From: Antrodiella citrinella
Lineage: Eukaryota > Basidiomycota > Agaricomycetes > Polyporales > Steccherinaceae
Reading direction: 5' to 3'
NCBI GenBank assembly: GCA_004802725.1
Contig: SGPM01000041.1
Span: 61,287-125,286 of the forward strand
Length of the DNA: 64,000 nt
The notes beneath the pieces were generated by a model. It saw only the letters and a program-made list of their open reading frames with translations. It was not told the DNA's origin and made no database searches. Positions 12,507 through 23,973 of this stretch are shown here, piece by piece. Both the position numbers and the translations under genes were made by a program. The first letter of the stretch is position 1; the number at the start of each line of letters is the position of its first letter.

Positions 12507-13861
12507 TTCCGCGGGTTCTTGGAATCATAACGCGCTTTAGTGCCATGAATTGATCTGCCACCGACGAGGCCATCGCATCATGAAAATAAAGCCCTCGAAC
12601 AGTCCAGGTAGTACCCCGGCAATAGCACAGTCCGCCGAATCCGAGCAGGAAAGTTGATGAAGGAGTCAAAATGCAGTTGCATGAATCACCATCCTGTATC
12701 ACAAGGCAACTGTTCAACGTTCACAGTCATGGTCGTTTAGGAAAGGAGCTGTTGCAGGTCATCGTTGGTGACAACACCAGTTCATCCCGAAACCAGGCGG
12801 CCCGAGGGCGCTTATTGTAACAGGCAGTGACTGGGGTCCTTGTTTCTGTCGCTCGCATGTGCAATGTCGAACAGGGCTGAGGCTCAGAGGCTGGAACTTT
12901 GTGGAAGTATTTACTGACTGTATTCTGGCACAGTTACGAGACAACAGAACGGAACCTACACCCGGACTTTACCTTTATGGATCGCTAGACCTCCAACGGA
13001 GGAAATGTCTGCTCGCACTCGCGCTCAGGCATAGGTACTACTTCGAATTCTTCTCGTTGACCATGAGCAATCGAGGCTTGGACTACGAGAGACTGTGCAC
13101 ATCTTGAGCTTGAGCCTTAAACTTATACGACTAACGCGGTCTCACATAAGCAAAAGCAAATATTAGCAAGCGTTCAATATCGGCATATCTAATGTCACTT
13201 GAAGCTTGAAGACTTACAGCTGTCCCATATTCAAAATTCCGTTCTTGCCATCAGGCCTCAGGAGTGACAAAGCTCGTAAATTTGATATATAGCCTCTGTA
13301 GACCTATGAGCCTTCGATTCACAGGGTACAATCCAGGAGCGTTTGTCGAATGTTCAATGTTCGCCTCGAACACGACTGTAAGTCTGTAAATTGCCTCTAC
13401 GTCATTTTCAATAAAGAGCGACGTCTTCAGCAGTTGCTGTTACGACAAAGGAAGTATGCGCCTTCAAGCTTCAATCCCACACCCTAGTTTCGCAAGACGA
13501 GTCAAAAGCTGGCTCCGAGTCGCTACGATGGGTGACTCGGACTGGCAGAATCGAAAATTTAAGTATTCTGTGAGGAGAGAGAGATGCGCCTATCAGCTTC
13601 GTATTCAGTAGAAAACGTCAAGACAGACCCACCATGTACTCTACAGCATTGACGACGCCAGTGGGCGTCGAGGAAGTACGTGGGTGAGTCGATCCCACTC
13701 GATCGGGCATGATCGGGTGCTGATGGGATGGGCGTCTATACATATTTCCTCGACCGTGAAATTATCATTTTGAACCAGGCGCACTAATTTAATGATTCAC
13801 ACCTTCCGAGTGACTCTACGAATCATACAGTCAATCTTGGGGGACTTGTAGTCGCAAGTTC
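12507..13861. other. Intergenic stretch
   Basis: About 1.35 kb without a supportable gene. A short frame at about 13632 (ATGTACTCTACAGC..., followed by a GTGAGT) could be a small first exon on the plus strand, but I cannot connect it to anything. Confidence 0.4.
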
Positions 13862-14405
13862 TCAATCGTGGTCAAGGTAGACGTAGATGATGTCCCCTTC
13901 GATGGTGAGCACTTTATTTCCTACTGTCGCGATGTGCACTGGCACCCGCTCACGAATCACGATCACATTAGATCCGCACTTGGAGTCGCCTTTCAAGCCA
14001 AACTCCCATCTGCAAGAGTCATTCACATTCTCTCCTATATTACACGCCACCGGCAGCATTTGTATATCTGTCCAATGGCTCCAACACCCCGAGTTTATGG
14101 TGATGGACAGGAGCGTATATGGACTATCACACTCGTTCGCTCCGACTTCAAGACAACGCATTCCTCAATCTACAAGTTGGATCCACTAGCTAGACCTGCG
14201 AGTCATCTGCTGCCCGTGCTCAGCCCATGCAGAACTCTCGCTCGGTTCCCAGTCCATCGCCCATGACGAGTTCTGCACATGTACGCGTCCGTTGAGGGAT
14301 ATTACAGTCTGCTGCACCCGAACGACACACGGTATGTTGAGAGATATGGTCCGGTCATCCAAAAACTGAATATCAACCTCCGTAGGTGACGACAGACATG
14401 ATGCA
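13862..14405 (-). pseudogene. Possible coding remnant, unknown protein
   Basis: Two minus-strand open segments have protein-like composition. The upstream one (about 14395 to 14198) reads VDIQFLDDRTISLNIPCVV and later LNGRVHVQNSSWAMDWEP. The downstream one ends at a stop at 13862 and includes GCWSHWTDIQMLPVACNIGE, then GSNVIVIRERVPVHIATVG and GDIIYVYLDHD. They are separated by stops, and no good GT..AG pair joins them, so the locus looks like a decayed gene or a gene with an intron I cannot place. I do not recognise the family. The plus strand is also open here but has a less protein-like composition. Confidence 0.3.
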
Positions 14406-14579
14406 TGATCTGACCAAACGATGGCTTCAGGCGATTCCGGAACGTAAGGACGGCGATCTTTCTCCTAGTGCTCAGAAGCCAAGATCAAGCTCTCCCCGGT
14501 TGCCCTTTGGTCAACTTGGTCAGTCTCCAGCCCATGACGATGCCGGGGCAAAGCCATTGACTCTTTCAAGACAAGTCCT

Positions 14580-15466
14580 ATTCGTAGAACTCTGTCAGAC
14601 AAACTTGTCGCAGACGTATCTACACTGCACGGGTTCGGATCCACAAAAGATCAAAGGATTTTCCTTCTGTTGCGGATAGTCCTTGTTTTTCCTGACAAGC
14701 AGAACGTGTTATTCAATCTGACTCAAGATGATGCACAGTACACTTTGGATGCCATGCAGAAGGTATGTGCTCTATATGATCGACACTGTAGGGGTGCTAA
14801 ACTTATGATTGCTGCTTGACGAGGGCTCGTTTGAAGAGCTTGGTGTCTTGCAAAAGTTCGACAAGCGCGCAATCCATCATAGGTTGCGACGATTACTGCT
14901 AAAACTTGTGCTAAAGTGCGACAAGCTACCTCATGCGCTCTTTCTATCGGGGTTTCAGCTGTCGTCGGAGAGTAATTACGCGAGTATGGGAGGATTTTCA
15001 GATATCTTCGTTGGCTCGCTGCGTACACAAAAGGTAGCCATCGTTGTCGGTTTTCGCGGATGGCGCAAGTAACCATTACGCCTCTGTACGAGCCGGTGCC
15101 ACGAAGTGGCTTGCACCTGAATTGCTTGCACCTGAGGACTTCAACACGGAGTCTTCCAGACCCACAGTTTGGAGCGACATCTATTCATACGCGTGTGTCC
15201 TCGTCGAAGTACGTCGTCCTCCAATATTAACTTCAGCTCTATCATCATTTATAGCTGTATACCTGCAAGGCACCTTTCGCCAATTTATCAGACCATCATG
15301 TCATCCGTCGTGTCATGAACAAAGAAAGACCGACGCCTTCCACGACGGAGAGACCATGTCGGATGAGTTGTGGAACCTCACAACTCGATACTGGAGCCAC
15401 TTCCCCTCCGACTCGGATCGGCCCACCGCCAATGCCGTGGTCAAAGAGCTCTCAAAGTTCTCGTAG
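14580..15466 (+). pseudogene. Protein kinase-like gene with the catalytic core deleted
   Basis: The pieces read in order like an Agaricomycete TKL-type kinase. A helical N-terminal part (LSDKLVADVSTLHGFG, then RIFLLLRIVLVFPDKQNVL) is followed by an intron at 14764-14819. Next come LLDEGSFEELG and the glycine loop with beta-3 strand (ESNYASMGGFSDIFVGS, then KVAI). The sequence then jumps directly to the activation loop (LSVFADGASNHYASVRAGAT) and APE region (KWLAPELL), followed by SDIYSYACVLVE. The segment that should carry the catalytic lysine, alpha-C helix, HRD loop and DFG is missing, and the junction also changes frame near 15038-15045. After another intron (15208-15254) LYTCKAPFANLSDHHVIRRV is readable, then a further frameshift near 15345, and the C-lobe end (MSDELWNLTTRYWS) to the stop at 15466. 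Confidence 0.75.
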
Positions 15467-16217
15467 CTTTGATGCGACTTTTCAAATAACTGCTCTTCGA
15501 TTCCAATGTATGCACTTTCCTTTATCTCGGGTCACCGGTCTGCGATCTTTCTTGAGACTCAAATACATGCAGATTCAAGTTCGTTGCTTCTTCTTGATTT
15601 GTATTCTTACACTGGCATCGGTAACACCGTCCCGTTACCCAGGGCTGCCATTGTAATGAAAAATAATAGGATGCACATCCTTTCGCGTGCCAGGCAAGCT
15701 CACTTGAGCTATCATCGGCTACCGTTGTCCGGTATTTCAGGGCAGGCATATGCTTCTTATGTAACACCGACGGGACAAGTTGTTACCATCGTGTCACTGA
15801 TCATGAGCCAATGTTTTCCCCAGATTTTGCTCATCATGGTGCCTCATGGTGCTCACAGGCTGTTCGTAGATGACAGTGCTCAGCGCTCAACGTTCAAAAG
15901 TNCTTGGTATGTATAATTTGAATTTCCCCTCCCCGCACTTCGGAGTACTCATCTCCATTCATAGCACCCGGCACACGCATNTGTCCGTTGACGTCCGCCT
16001 CGGCGTACAAGCTCAGCCCTGATCATAAGTTCTTCCTACTATTGTAGGAATCGAAACCACGAACGTGGACGACATTTTCGCATGCATTCATGTGGTGAAC
16101 ACTGGTGAACATCACTGATCATACATAAATTCGTGTCTAATCAGACTTCCAAGACATCTATTGTACATTGGTGAGTCTTCTACGGAGCATATAAGGTGCA
16201 GTCTCGCTGACGACAGG
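15467..16217. other. Intergenic stretch
   Basis: No recognisable gene. A 136-codon open frame at 15506-15916 has no family resemblance and contains an N. Two N bases lie at about 15901 and 15981. Confidence 0.45.
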
Positions 16218-18230
16218 ATGTCTTTGCGACGGGAATTCATCATGGCAGCACGCTGCATAGCTTGGACCATCACTGTCCTTTGTGCTGGAACGTCGTTGGT
16301 TACCGGAACCCCACTGAGGAGCGCAAAACGAGCTGCTCCTGCAACGGAACCCGATCCTAACTTCGCTGTTAACGTCACGTTAAATGGTGTAACGTTCACC
16401 AACAAGGTTTGCTCACATCTTCATCATGATCTCACAGTTGCAAACGCTTATCTACGTGTTATCAGGGTTTGGTCGGGTTCGGACTCATTCCGTCCGATTT
16501 CATTGAGGTTACAGGTTCGTGCTCCTTCAACCTTATTCCAACGAAAACCGTACTGATATCTATCAATAGGCGACACGATTGGTGGTATTGGAAGTGCTAT
16601 CGCTATCAAACTTGGTTCCTTCAAGCAGAACTCCAACGGGACTTATAGCGGTACCATCATCGCGCAGCCTGATCGTGGATTCAACATGTACGTATGCCAA
16701 ATTGTGTACATCTACATAGACAGCTGATTTGTTGTCTCGCTGTTCAGTGACGGCACTATCGACTATCAGGGCCGTCAACATGCTATCGATTTCCTACTGT
16801 CTCCCTACTACGATGACGCCAACTTGACCTTTGATGACGGCCAGCAGACTCTTGCTTTGACATACAAGAGCACCTTCCGCTACTCTGAGAGGAACAACGT
16901 TCCTACCACTGGGTTAGACGCGTTGGGTGTTCGTCCTGCGCAGGCGGGCTTTCCAACGGACCCTTTGGCGGACCCGGAGATGCCCATCCCGAACTCATCT
17001 TTCCCTCGTTTGAGTCTTGACTTGGAGGGTCTCGTGCTCAATACGGACGGAACGTAAGTCAACTCTAGCTTTCTACTTCCTGAGAATGTGTCTTTTGATT
17101 CTGTATTACCTCTAGGTTCTGGATAAGTGACGAGTATGGCCCGTACATCTATCGTCTCAATGGACACGGCGAATTGATACAGACCATTCAACCACCTCAG
17201 GCAATTCTGCCCGAGACATCCAAGGGCGCGATCAACTTCACATCTGTGAACGACCCAGACACTGGGCGAGCTGGAAACCAAGGTAAGAGCAATGTCTGAA
17301 GAGATACCAGACAGTCTTTCTAACTGCGGACCTCAGGATTCGAATGCCTTACGACCGACACCGCCGGTACCACACTTTACGCCATGCTCCAATCCGCCAC
17401 GATCCAAGACGGCGGAGACGACAAGTCGACATCTCAGTTCACGCGTCTGCTCGCATACGACATCTCTTTTCCGTCCATGGTCCGCCCGACCTTGATAGGA
17501 GAGTGGGTCGTCCCTCTCCCGCTGAACTCCAAAGGCAATACGCTAGCGGCAAGTGAGATCCACTTCATCAGCCCGAATGTGTTCTTTGTGTTGGCAAGAG
17601 ATGGGGACGGACACGGTGGTAGTTCAGACAAGTCGGATTACAAGTGCGTATGCAGCTGTCTCACTTGGAACGCATTTTCCTGATTATGTGAGCACTTTTC
17701 ATAGGCAAGCGGACTTGATTGACATCAGCAACGCAACCAATATCGCAGGCTCGGAGTTCGACTCCTCCGCTAACCCGATAGCCAAGAAGGGCAAACTGAA
17801 CAATTCTATCACTCCCGCGACGTACGTTGGGTTTGTGAGCTTCATTGATGACACCCAGCTTGCTCGGTTTGGACTGCACAATGGTTTGTCTTTCATTCTT
17901 CATCCCGCAATTGACAGCCTCTCATGATTCGATCACGATGAATAGGCAAACCTGCTGATAATACCCTCATTGACGCGAAGTGGGAGTCGCTCGCTTTGGC
18001 TCCTGTGGGCGACCCGGCTAATCCTCACGACTTTTTCCTCTTCACTGCGGTAAGGTCTCCTTACTGAAAGGTTCGGGCCCGATACTTACTCGTGCATCAT
18101 CATCCTGCAGGCGGACAACGACTTCATCAGCACTCATGGTGTCTTTGACGGCCAATCATTCAATGCTGGTGATGACGTCGACAACCAGTTCTTGGTGTTC
18201 CGCGTTACATTACCCCATGCTTGGGTTTGA
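16218..18230 (+). CDS. Secreted esterase-like phytase (phytase-like beta-propeller) protein
   Basis: Nine exons: 16218-16406, 16466-16514, 16570-16687, 16748-17053, 17116-17282, 17337-17643, 17705-17883, 17946-18049 and 18111-18230, giving 512 aa. The N-terminus carries a signal peptide (IAWTITVLCAGTSLVTG after a short basic lead); a second ATG at 16242 is an alternative start. The body matches the esterase-like activity of phytase family (Phytase-like, PF13449) by its segments GLVGFGLIPSDFIEVTGDT, FPRLSLDLEGLVLNTDGTF, WISDEYGPYIYRL, then ASEIHFISPNVFFVLARDGD and FLLSPYYDD. The WISDEYGPYIYR block and the late LFTAADNDFISTHG block are the clearest family marks. It is predicted to act outside the cell, perhaps on phosphate esters, but the biochemical activity of fungal members is poorly established. 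N-glycosylation sites are frequent, in line with secretion. Confidence 0.85.
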
Positions 18231-18457
18231 ATCTTCCGTCCTCTCACACTCTTGCATTATTCAAGACGCACAACCAGACAACAGCAATTACAAAAATGCA
18301 GATTTTCTCGCTTTTCGAATACAAAACAAAACCCTCCGTCTAGCCTTAATCCAGCCTGCAGATAACAATGACACACACCCCGACGTCTTGAAGCACCCAT
18401 AACCCACCATCTCTCGTACATTAACCGACAACAACTTCACAGAATGCCGACCAACGC

Positions 18458-19328
18458 TCAGAAACCTGGGACAGTCATTAATAAAAAGTACAATTAGCAG
18501 GCGAGAGTGCGGTCTTACCTCCGAACTTTGAAAGTCCTTCACGAATACCTTCACCGATCTTCGACGCAGTATTCGAATCCTATAAACACAACAACAGCGT
18601 CAGTTCAATGCCCGAGACTGTATGGGTAGACAGATGTAGAAGACTTACCAGGTCGAGACCAGCCTTCTGGGAAGCGAAGTTGACACCCTTGTCAACCCAG
18701 TCACCGCTCTGACCGCTCTGGTTGCCCGAGTTGTTGTTGGAGCTACCGTAGCTGTCGTTGTTAGAGCTCGAGTTGTTGTTGGAGCTACCATAGCTCGTCG
18801 TTGTTGGAGTTGGAGCTACCGTAGCTGTCGTTGTTCGAGCTCGAGTTGTTGTTGGAGCTACCATAGCTGTCGTTGTTGGAGTTGGAGCTACCGTAGCTGT
18901 CGTTGTTCGAGCTACCGAAGTTGTTCGAGTTGTCGTTGTTGCTGGAGCCGTAAGAATCGTTGTTGTTGCCGGAATTGGAGCTACCGTAATTGTCGCTGTT
19001 GTTGTTGTTGTTGTTGTTACTGTTGTTACCTCCGTAGCTGTTGGAGGAATCGTTGGACGAGTTGTTGTCCGATCCTCCGTAGCTGTAGGTGGCAGATCAG
19101 CGACTGACCAAGCGGGAACGACGGAGGGACATACCCGGAGGACTGGTTGTTAGAACCAGAGTTTCCACCACTTCCGTAGCTGTCACCACCTCCGCTGCTG
19201 TTGTTGTTGCCTCCGTACGAGTTGGAGTTATCGTTGCCGTTGTTTCCATACGAGTTGTTGTTGCTACCGTCACGATCGCCGCCGCGGCTGGAGCCGTAGC
19301 TGTTATCGTTGTCGTTGTTGTAGCTCAT
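18458..19328 (-). CDS. Asn/Ser/Gly/Tyr-rich low-complexity repeat protein (frame broken in one repeat)
   Basis: The start MSYNNDNDNSYGSS is at 19328. The protein is built of degenerate repeats around DSYGSSNN, with long Asn and Ser-Asn runs, and so resembles prion-like or phase-separating domains. The C-terminus is not repetitive: GDWVDKGVNFASQKAGLDL, then after an intron SNTASKIGEGIREGLSKFGG and a last short exon ending at TGA 18458-18460. The final intron has a clear TGCTAAT branch site. Within an otherwise identical repeat copy an extra C at about 18796 (tagctcgtcg against tagctgtcg) shifts the frame, so upstream and downstream parts read in different frames. This may be a sequencing error, since the repeat is hard to sequence, or a real mutation. 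A TATAAAG lies about 110 bp upstream. The function is unknown. Confidence 0.65.
18741..19300. repeat. Imperfect tandem repeats encoding DSYGSSNN units
   Basis: On the plus strand the unit appears as variants of gagctaccgtagctgtcg followed by ttgtt runs. Several copies between 18765 and 18930 are nearly identical over about 50 bp. A (gtt)n run lies near 18990-19025. They encode the low-complexity part of the overlapping gene. Confidence 0.75.
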
Positions 19329-19433
19329 CGTGATAGAAGGGTGGGATCGGGAGGAAGATGCGATTGAGAGAGGTTGAATAGTTGAGTTCGAGGATGTTCT
19401 CGAGCTTAACATTCCAATCTTCCTCGCTCGGTT

Positions 19434-19440
19434 CTTTATA
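19434..19440 (-). promoter_or_regulatory. TATA-like box upstream of the Asn-rich repeat gene
   Basis: TATAAAG on the minus strand, about 110 bp before the start at 19328. Confidence 0.35.
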
Positions 19441-22400
19441 CGAGGTCGATCGATGGCCTACGGCTGCGATTGCTCCTAAATTGCACTGGTATCAATAAAT
19501 TTGACATCGGATTCGGAGGAGGCAGGGAATGAATCCGCCTATAAGAGTACAAGGATGTCGCCACTGTCATGCAGGCACAAAATTGGTCACTTGCCCCCGC
19601 GCCTGGAACATCAGAGATGCGAACAGAACATTGTTGCACTCAAAGTTCCCGTACGGCAATGCAGTCTTTGCAGGGTTCTATATGCCATAGCGAACAACGT
19701 ACGTCTGAGGGAGACTAGAGACTGGACAGATTGAGATGAATGAAGAAGACAGTCGTGGTGGAACGAAGTCAAGGTGTTGGGGCCAGCGCGTCACGGCCGA
19801 TCGGTTCAACTTCCGCAAATTGGCAACCGACCCTCTTCTCCTTGATCACGATCCTCTACAACGTTCTTCATGTCTCACCTGAAACGAGTAGAATGTATCT
19901 CGTTCTTGCTCTGCTACACTATGAGCAGAAAGTCGGGAAGGCTGTGACCGATTCCATGCTCGGAGCTTGGTCGTCATAATCCATGGCATCGATGCCTCCG
20001 AATCATTCCAGTCCATCAACTCGATAGACTGATAACCAGTGCAGGCGCAATGTGCAGTGAAATGGCGGAAAACACCCGTCATATGCCTCCAACCGTTCCA
20101 TGCATATCAGGGACGTGTCTACTGCTACCGAACGAGATCTTGGTTCGCAGTTCTGTGGTCGGCCGAGGTCGGTCAAACCAGATGGTAGTGTCAATTCATC
20201 AAGTACCGAAGCTGACGAGTTACGCTGCAACTGCGCGTCGGCCCCTCAGCCGTGACATCGCATATGGAACAGCCATGAAGGATAATCAGGACATTGGAGG
20301 AAACCTTGAAGACTGAGCTCAACAAGATAACGGTTAGTACATCTCAATATCTCCGATATACCCTGCCTATGGACTGACTCAACCATCCAGCTCAACGTAT
20401 AATCCCATCTCGCTCGTGTTGTATTCAGTACATCACGACGATCAGCGTCGACCTGATACGCTTCAAGGACACGGTCTCGACATCGACGGGGTGTCTTACT
20501 ACTAGGTTCAACCCAAACACCGGAGAGTGAAATAGCCTTGCATTGATGGACAGAACGCCGAGTTAGGTACCTCGGAATACAAAGCTGTCGCCAGGTGAGC
20601 TCTCCGAACACGTCATTACAGGTTCCTACTGCCTCCATGTGCCTTCAACATAGTTTGCGACATTGTTCTCTTTTGAGGCGTGCTAGGTCCGGACGAATGC
20701 ATTCCTTTCAGTTGAACCAGTATACTTCGGATGCCAAAACGACGCGAGAACGTCACATTTTGATACACCAAGGTTGCTATGCTTCAAACTTAGGACGGAC
20801 TAGTGCTCATGTGCTAATCGACCGTTTGGCCGCTCCGTCTTGGTGTCCTACGGTGCCCTCAATATGATCAGGTGAGTGGTTTCGCCTGAAATTTCAGTAT
20901 TTTTCTTGGTCACAACGTTCAGATGATCAGAGCGTCGTCGCACCGATGCACTGCGCACATCCCTTCGGAATCGATGATACCTGTCGTAGTCCGGGGACTT
21001 CAGAAGCCTGATAAGTAGTAGGTGAAGTCTCCTTGATATCTTGTTTCCCCTCCGCACCCGCGCACGGCGATTTGTCCGTGTGCTCTCTGAGGGAGTGACT
21101 TGAAGCTTGCCAAGACGGACAGAGGTTGCGCTGTATAGTATAATCCTTAGGAGACCCGAGCTCGTATTGGTAACGGTCTACTCCAAGTCTACTCTAAGTT
21201 TCTTGCCATTCACCTAGCACCGATGTGTCGCGACGTAGATCCATTCCTATGCCTCGTGTTGGTGTAAGTGAACAAGATTTTGATAGCCTCCTACCACTGT
21301 GATCAGTACTATACGTACCAGTTGAAAACGTCGAATATCACAGACATCTGAGCTCTGAAGTGAAGACCGAGCGAGAAGGAAGGTGAAGCAGTACGGCGTT
21401 AAGATGCCGATCTGCCGATGCGACAACCCTTTCACATTATCACAATGTGATCTCTCGAGTAGTCGTCGTTTTCAAGCTTCCTATCACTTCGGGCTTAATT
21501 CCTAGGCCCTATGGAGACCTGAAACAGCTGGAACTGGCATTGATACACCTGGTGTACCAAGTTTTACGAGTCAGAAATCCCGGAAAACGCGAAAAACCCC
21601 TCCGAGCATTGCCAGCACATGATGACGTACACCTTTCGACGATGGATCCAGAAAACATGCAAAATGTTGCTCTAAAGCCCGGATGAAAAGCTACTAAGCC
21701 CCTGCGGGGCTCTGTATCGACGAGTGAGTGAGCATGCAGCACGCCTAACCTTCGACTGAACGAGAGAATAGATGCGCCACACTACGTAGCACGCGAGACA
21801 ATACGGACAGCTGGAGCGTTGTCATAGTCCGAATAATACCTGCCCTGACATAGAACCAGCAGATTAGCTAAGGTGGGAGGAGGGTCACGAGGACAGTGAT
21901 ACCTCGCCCGGCCGGTACAGGGCTGAAGAACAAAGACATTGATGATGCAGTGCGCGCTTTGCCCGGTGAGCTTTGACCTTGTACTGATGTGTGCATTTCT
22001 TCCATTGTATGTGTCTGATTGTGGGACAATAGTGTCAGCATAGTATTTGTTTTGCTCCGCCGAGGAATCGTGGTGTTCTGTCCGTAAATGTAGCAGCGGT
22101 GCATACAAATGATACAGCTTTGTGGACTTGTCCCCCCCCCTCCCCCCCGCGCCACGCGTGGCTACTTTTCGTACATTGTTTCATCGCCTGGTTTTGCATC
22201 CTTTATCTTCCTGACACAATGCGCTCTGACTTCGCAGCGTACACCTTATGTCCTCGACATCCTTGGGCGTTGCCTCGTTCCGAACGAAGAGAGCAAGCTT
22301 ACAGCCTCGGTTCCGCGCATGGGCCCTCGCGACGGGCAACCACTCTTTCATCAACCTGGTTTATCCGATCCTTCTGTTGTTATCGTCCTTTCCGCGGCTT

Positions 22401-23321
22401 ATCTGCGGGTCGTGATGAATTGGTGGCCGCTTGGTTCCGGACGAAAATCGGTCTGGCAACATTGTCCCGCCCGCCACGAAGCAAGGTCCTTGGCCTTCCG
22501 GAGATATCCTTGGTGTCTGAAAGGCGAATACAGACTGCACCAGACGTGGTCGTCCCGGTAATATACAAGGTGTGCATTATATTTGTTGAGCTTTCCTCGG
22601 AATTGTGTGTGCTGACTTTCGCACGGGTTCGGCGCATGGGCCTCGTGGCGACTGGTCTTTCGCAATGGAGACAGATCAACGTGCCGGAGGGTATTGTTTG
22701 AGGGCATTATATCGCGAAACGTCAAAGGAGAGATGAAAGGACGAAAGAAATCGTGTTCGTACCTCCATCCCCCATCATACACTCCGATCACTTAGACGTG
22801 CTGTCAATTCAATTCGCTTACAGTTAATTTCACAGAGTCCTTGGGTGCCCCGATGAAGTGATTTCTACATTGTGAGACTGCGGTCAGCGAGAGCTATTTG
22901 GGGCAGGGATGACAGAGGCAGTGCGGCGGGGACGGACACGACGACCAGGCTTTCAGGATCTAACAAAGGAGATGAGCACGGCCATCGAGGCTGGAGGGAG
23001 GTCGGAAGATCCGGCGCCTGGGAAATGAATGCTCAGCGCGCGACATGATTAACAAAGAGCTCTAGGATTTTCTTTTGCTAAGGAAGCCAGTCTCGGCGGA
23101 AGAGTTGTCTGGATACTGTGATTGTGCTCAACAGCAACGGCTGCGCTGTGAAGACAATCCAGCCCTTTGTCGCGAATATCCGAATTATTTTTGGTTCTCC
23201 CCCCGACACCGACTTATCAGAGGACATAAAATCCGCGCTCTCGCTGTCAACTACCTTCTCCACCAACTCCCACCACCTCAGACTTTGGCCATCCGCACTC
23301 TCCTCTCTGTTGATCTTCATC
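19441..23321. other. Gene-poor 3.9-kb stretch
   Basis: I find no gene with a recognisable domain or a convincing exon chain. A pair of overlapping plus-strand frames at 22099-22701 is the longest, but both frames and the opposite strand are open together, which argues for chance. A C-rich run lies near 22132-22148. The stretch may hold decayed mobile-element sequence, but I see no terminal repeats or transposase motifs. Confidence 0.5.
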
Positions 23322-23973
23322 ATGGTCCCGAAGAAGAAGAATCGCGTTACGAAAAAGAAGAATACCGCTACCGGGATCATGACCGCGAATACTCATGAAC
23401 TGAACGTAGTACGTAGTTCGCGACAGCGTCCTCCGAAATTTCATTGCTTATCCTGATTACTAGCCTTCTGCCTCTGGATCCCTCAAGCGGAAGGCTTCCC
23501 AGGAATTGAAGCCCACGGAAGAAGTGAGTCTCTGGATTTCCTTGGATTGTATCATACATTGGCTGATTGCTCTCTTCAACAGATTATATATGTCATGCCT
23601 AGATGCTCTCTTAGAGGTATTGAGAACAAGGTCATCCTTCCTGTCCCAGTTGTGTGTAATATTTTTCTGTGATCTATCATATGTGGCTGACCTATTCTTT
23701 GTGATACAGAAAGTGAAGCACAAGAAGGCGAAGAAGAACTCGAAGCTTGCTATTGAAGACAATCCTCCCGTTCCACCTGCCCCACCTCCTCCTCCACCTC
23801 CTCCGTCACCTCCTCCACCTGTTGAGCAGGTGCTTCCGTTGAAGTGGGACACCATCCGAGTCGGGGTGGCCCATACCGGCTTCACACTCAAGACGACCTT
23901 TGACTGGTCTCATCCGTACCCAGATCGCGTGCCGTGCAACGATGAGGAGGATGGGGAGGACGAGGATGAATGA
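23322..23973 (+). CDS. Small lysine/proline-rich protein, probably nuclear
   Basis: Likely exons are 23322-23408, 23464-23523 and 23710-23973, giving 136 aa. The start MVPKKKNRVTKKKNTATG and the middle KVKHKKAKKNSKL look like nuclear localisation signals. A proline run (PPAPPPPPPPPSPPPP) follows. The end has an ordered-looking stretch (LPLKWDTIRVGVAHTGFTL, then FDWSHPYPDRVPC) and an acidic tail of Asp and Glu. I do not recognise a family. The 186-bp middle intron is long for this genome and might hide a small exon (23582-23615 is flanked by an AG and a GT). A CT-rich leader comes before the ATG. Confidence 0.55.

Noticed and set aside
12501..13861. Possible small gene starting at ATG 13632
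   Set aside because: A short frame followed by GTGAGT looks like a first exon, but no second exon could be linked to it.
15506..15916. 136-codon plus-strand frame after the kinase pseudogene
   Set aside because: No family resemblance, and it ends in an N. It could be 3' flank of the pseudogene.
22099..22701. 200-codon plus-strand frame
   Set aside because: Two plus frames and the minus strand are open together, with no intron signals or family motif, so chance is likely.
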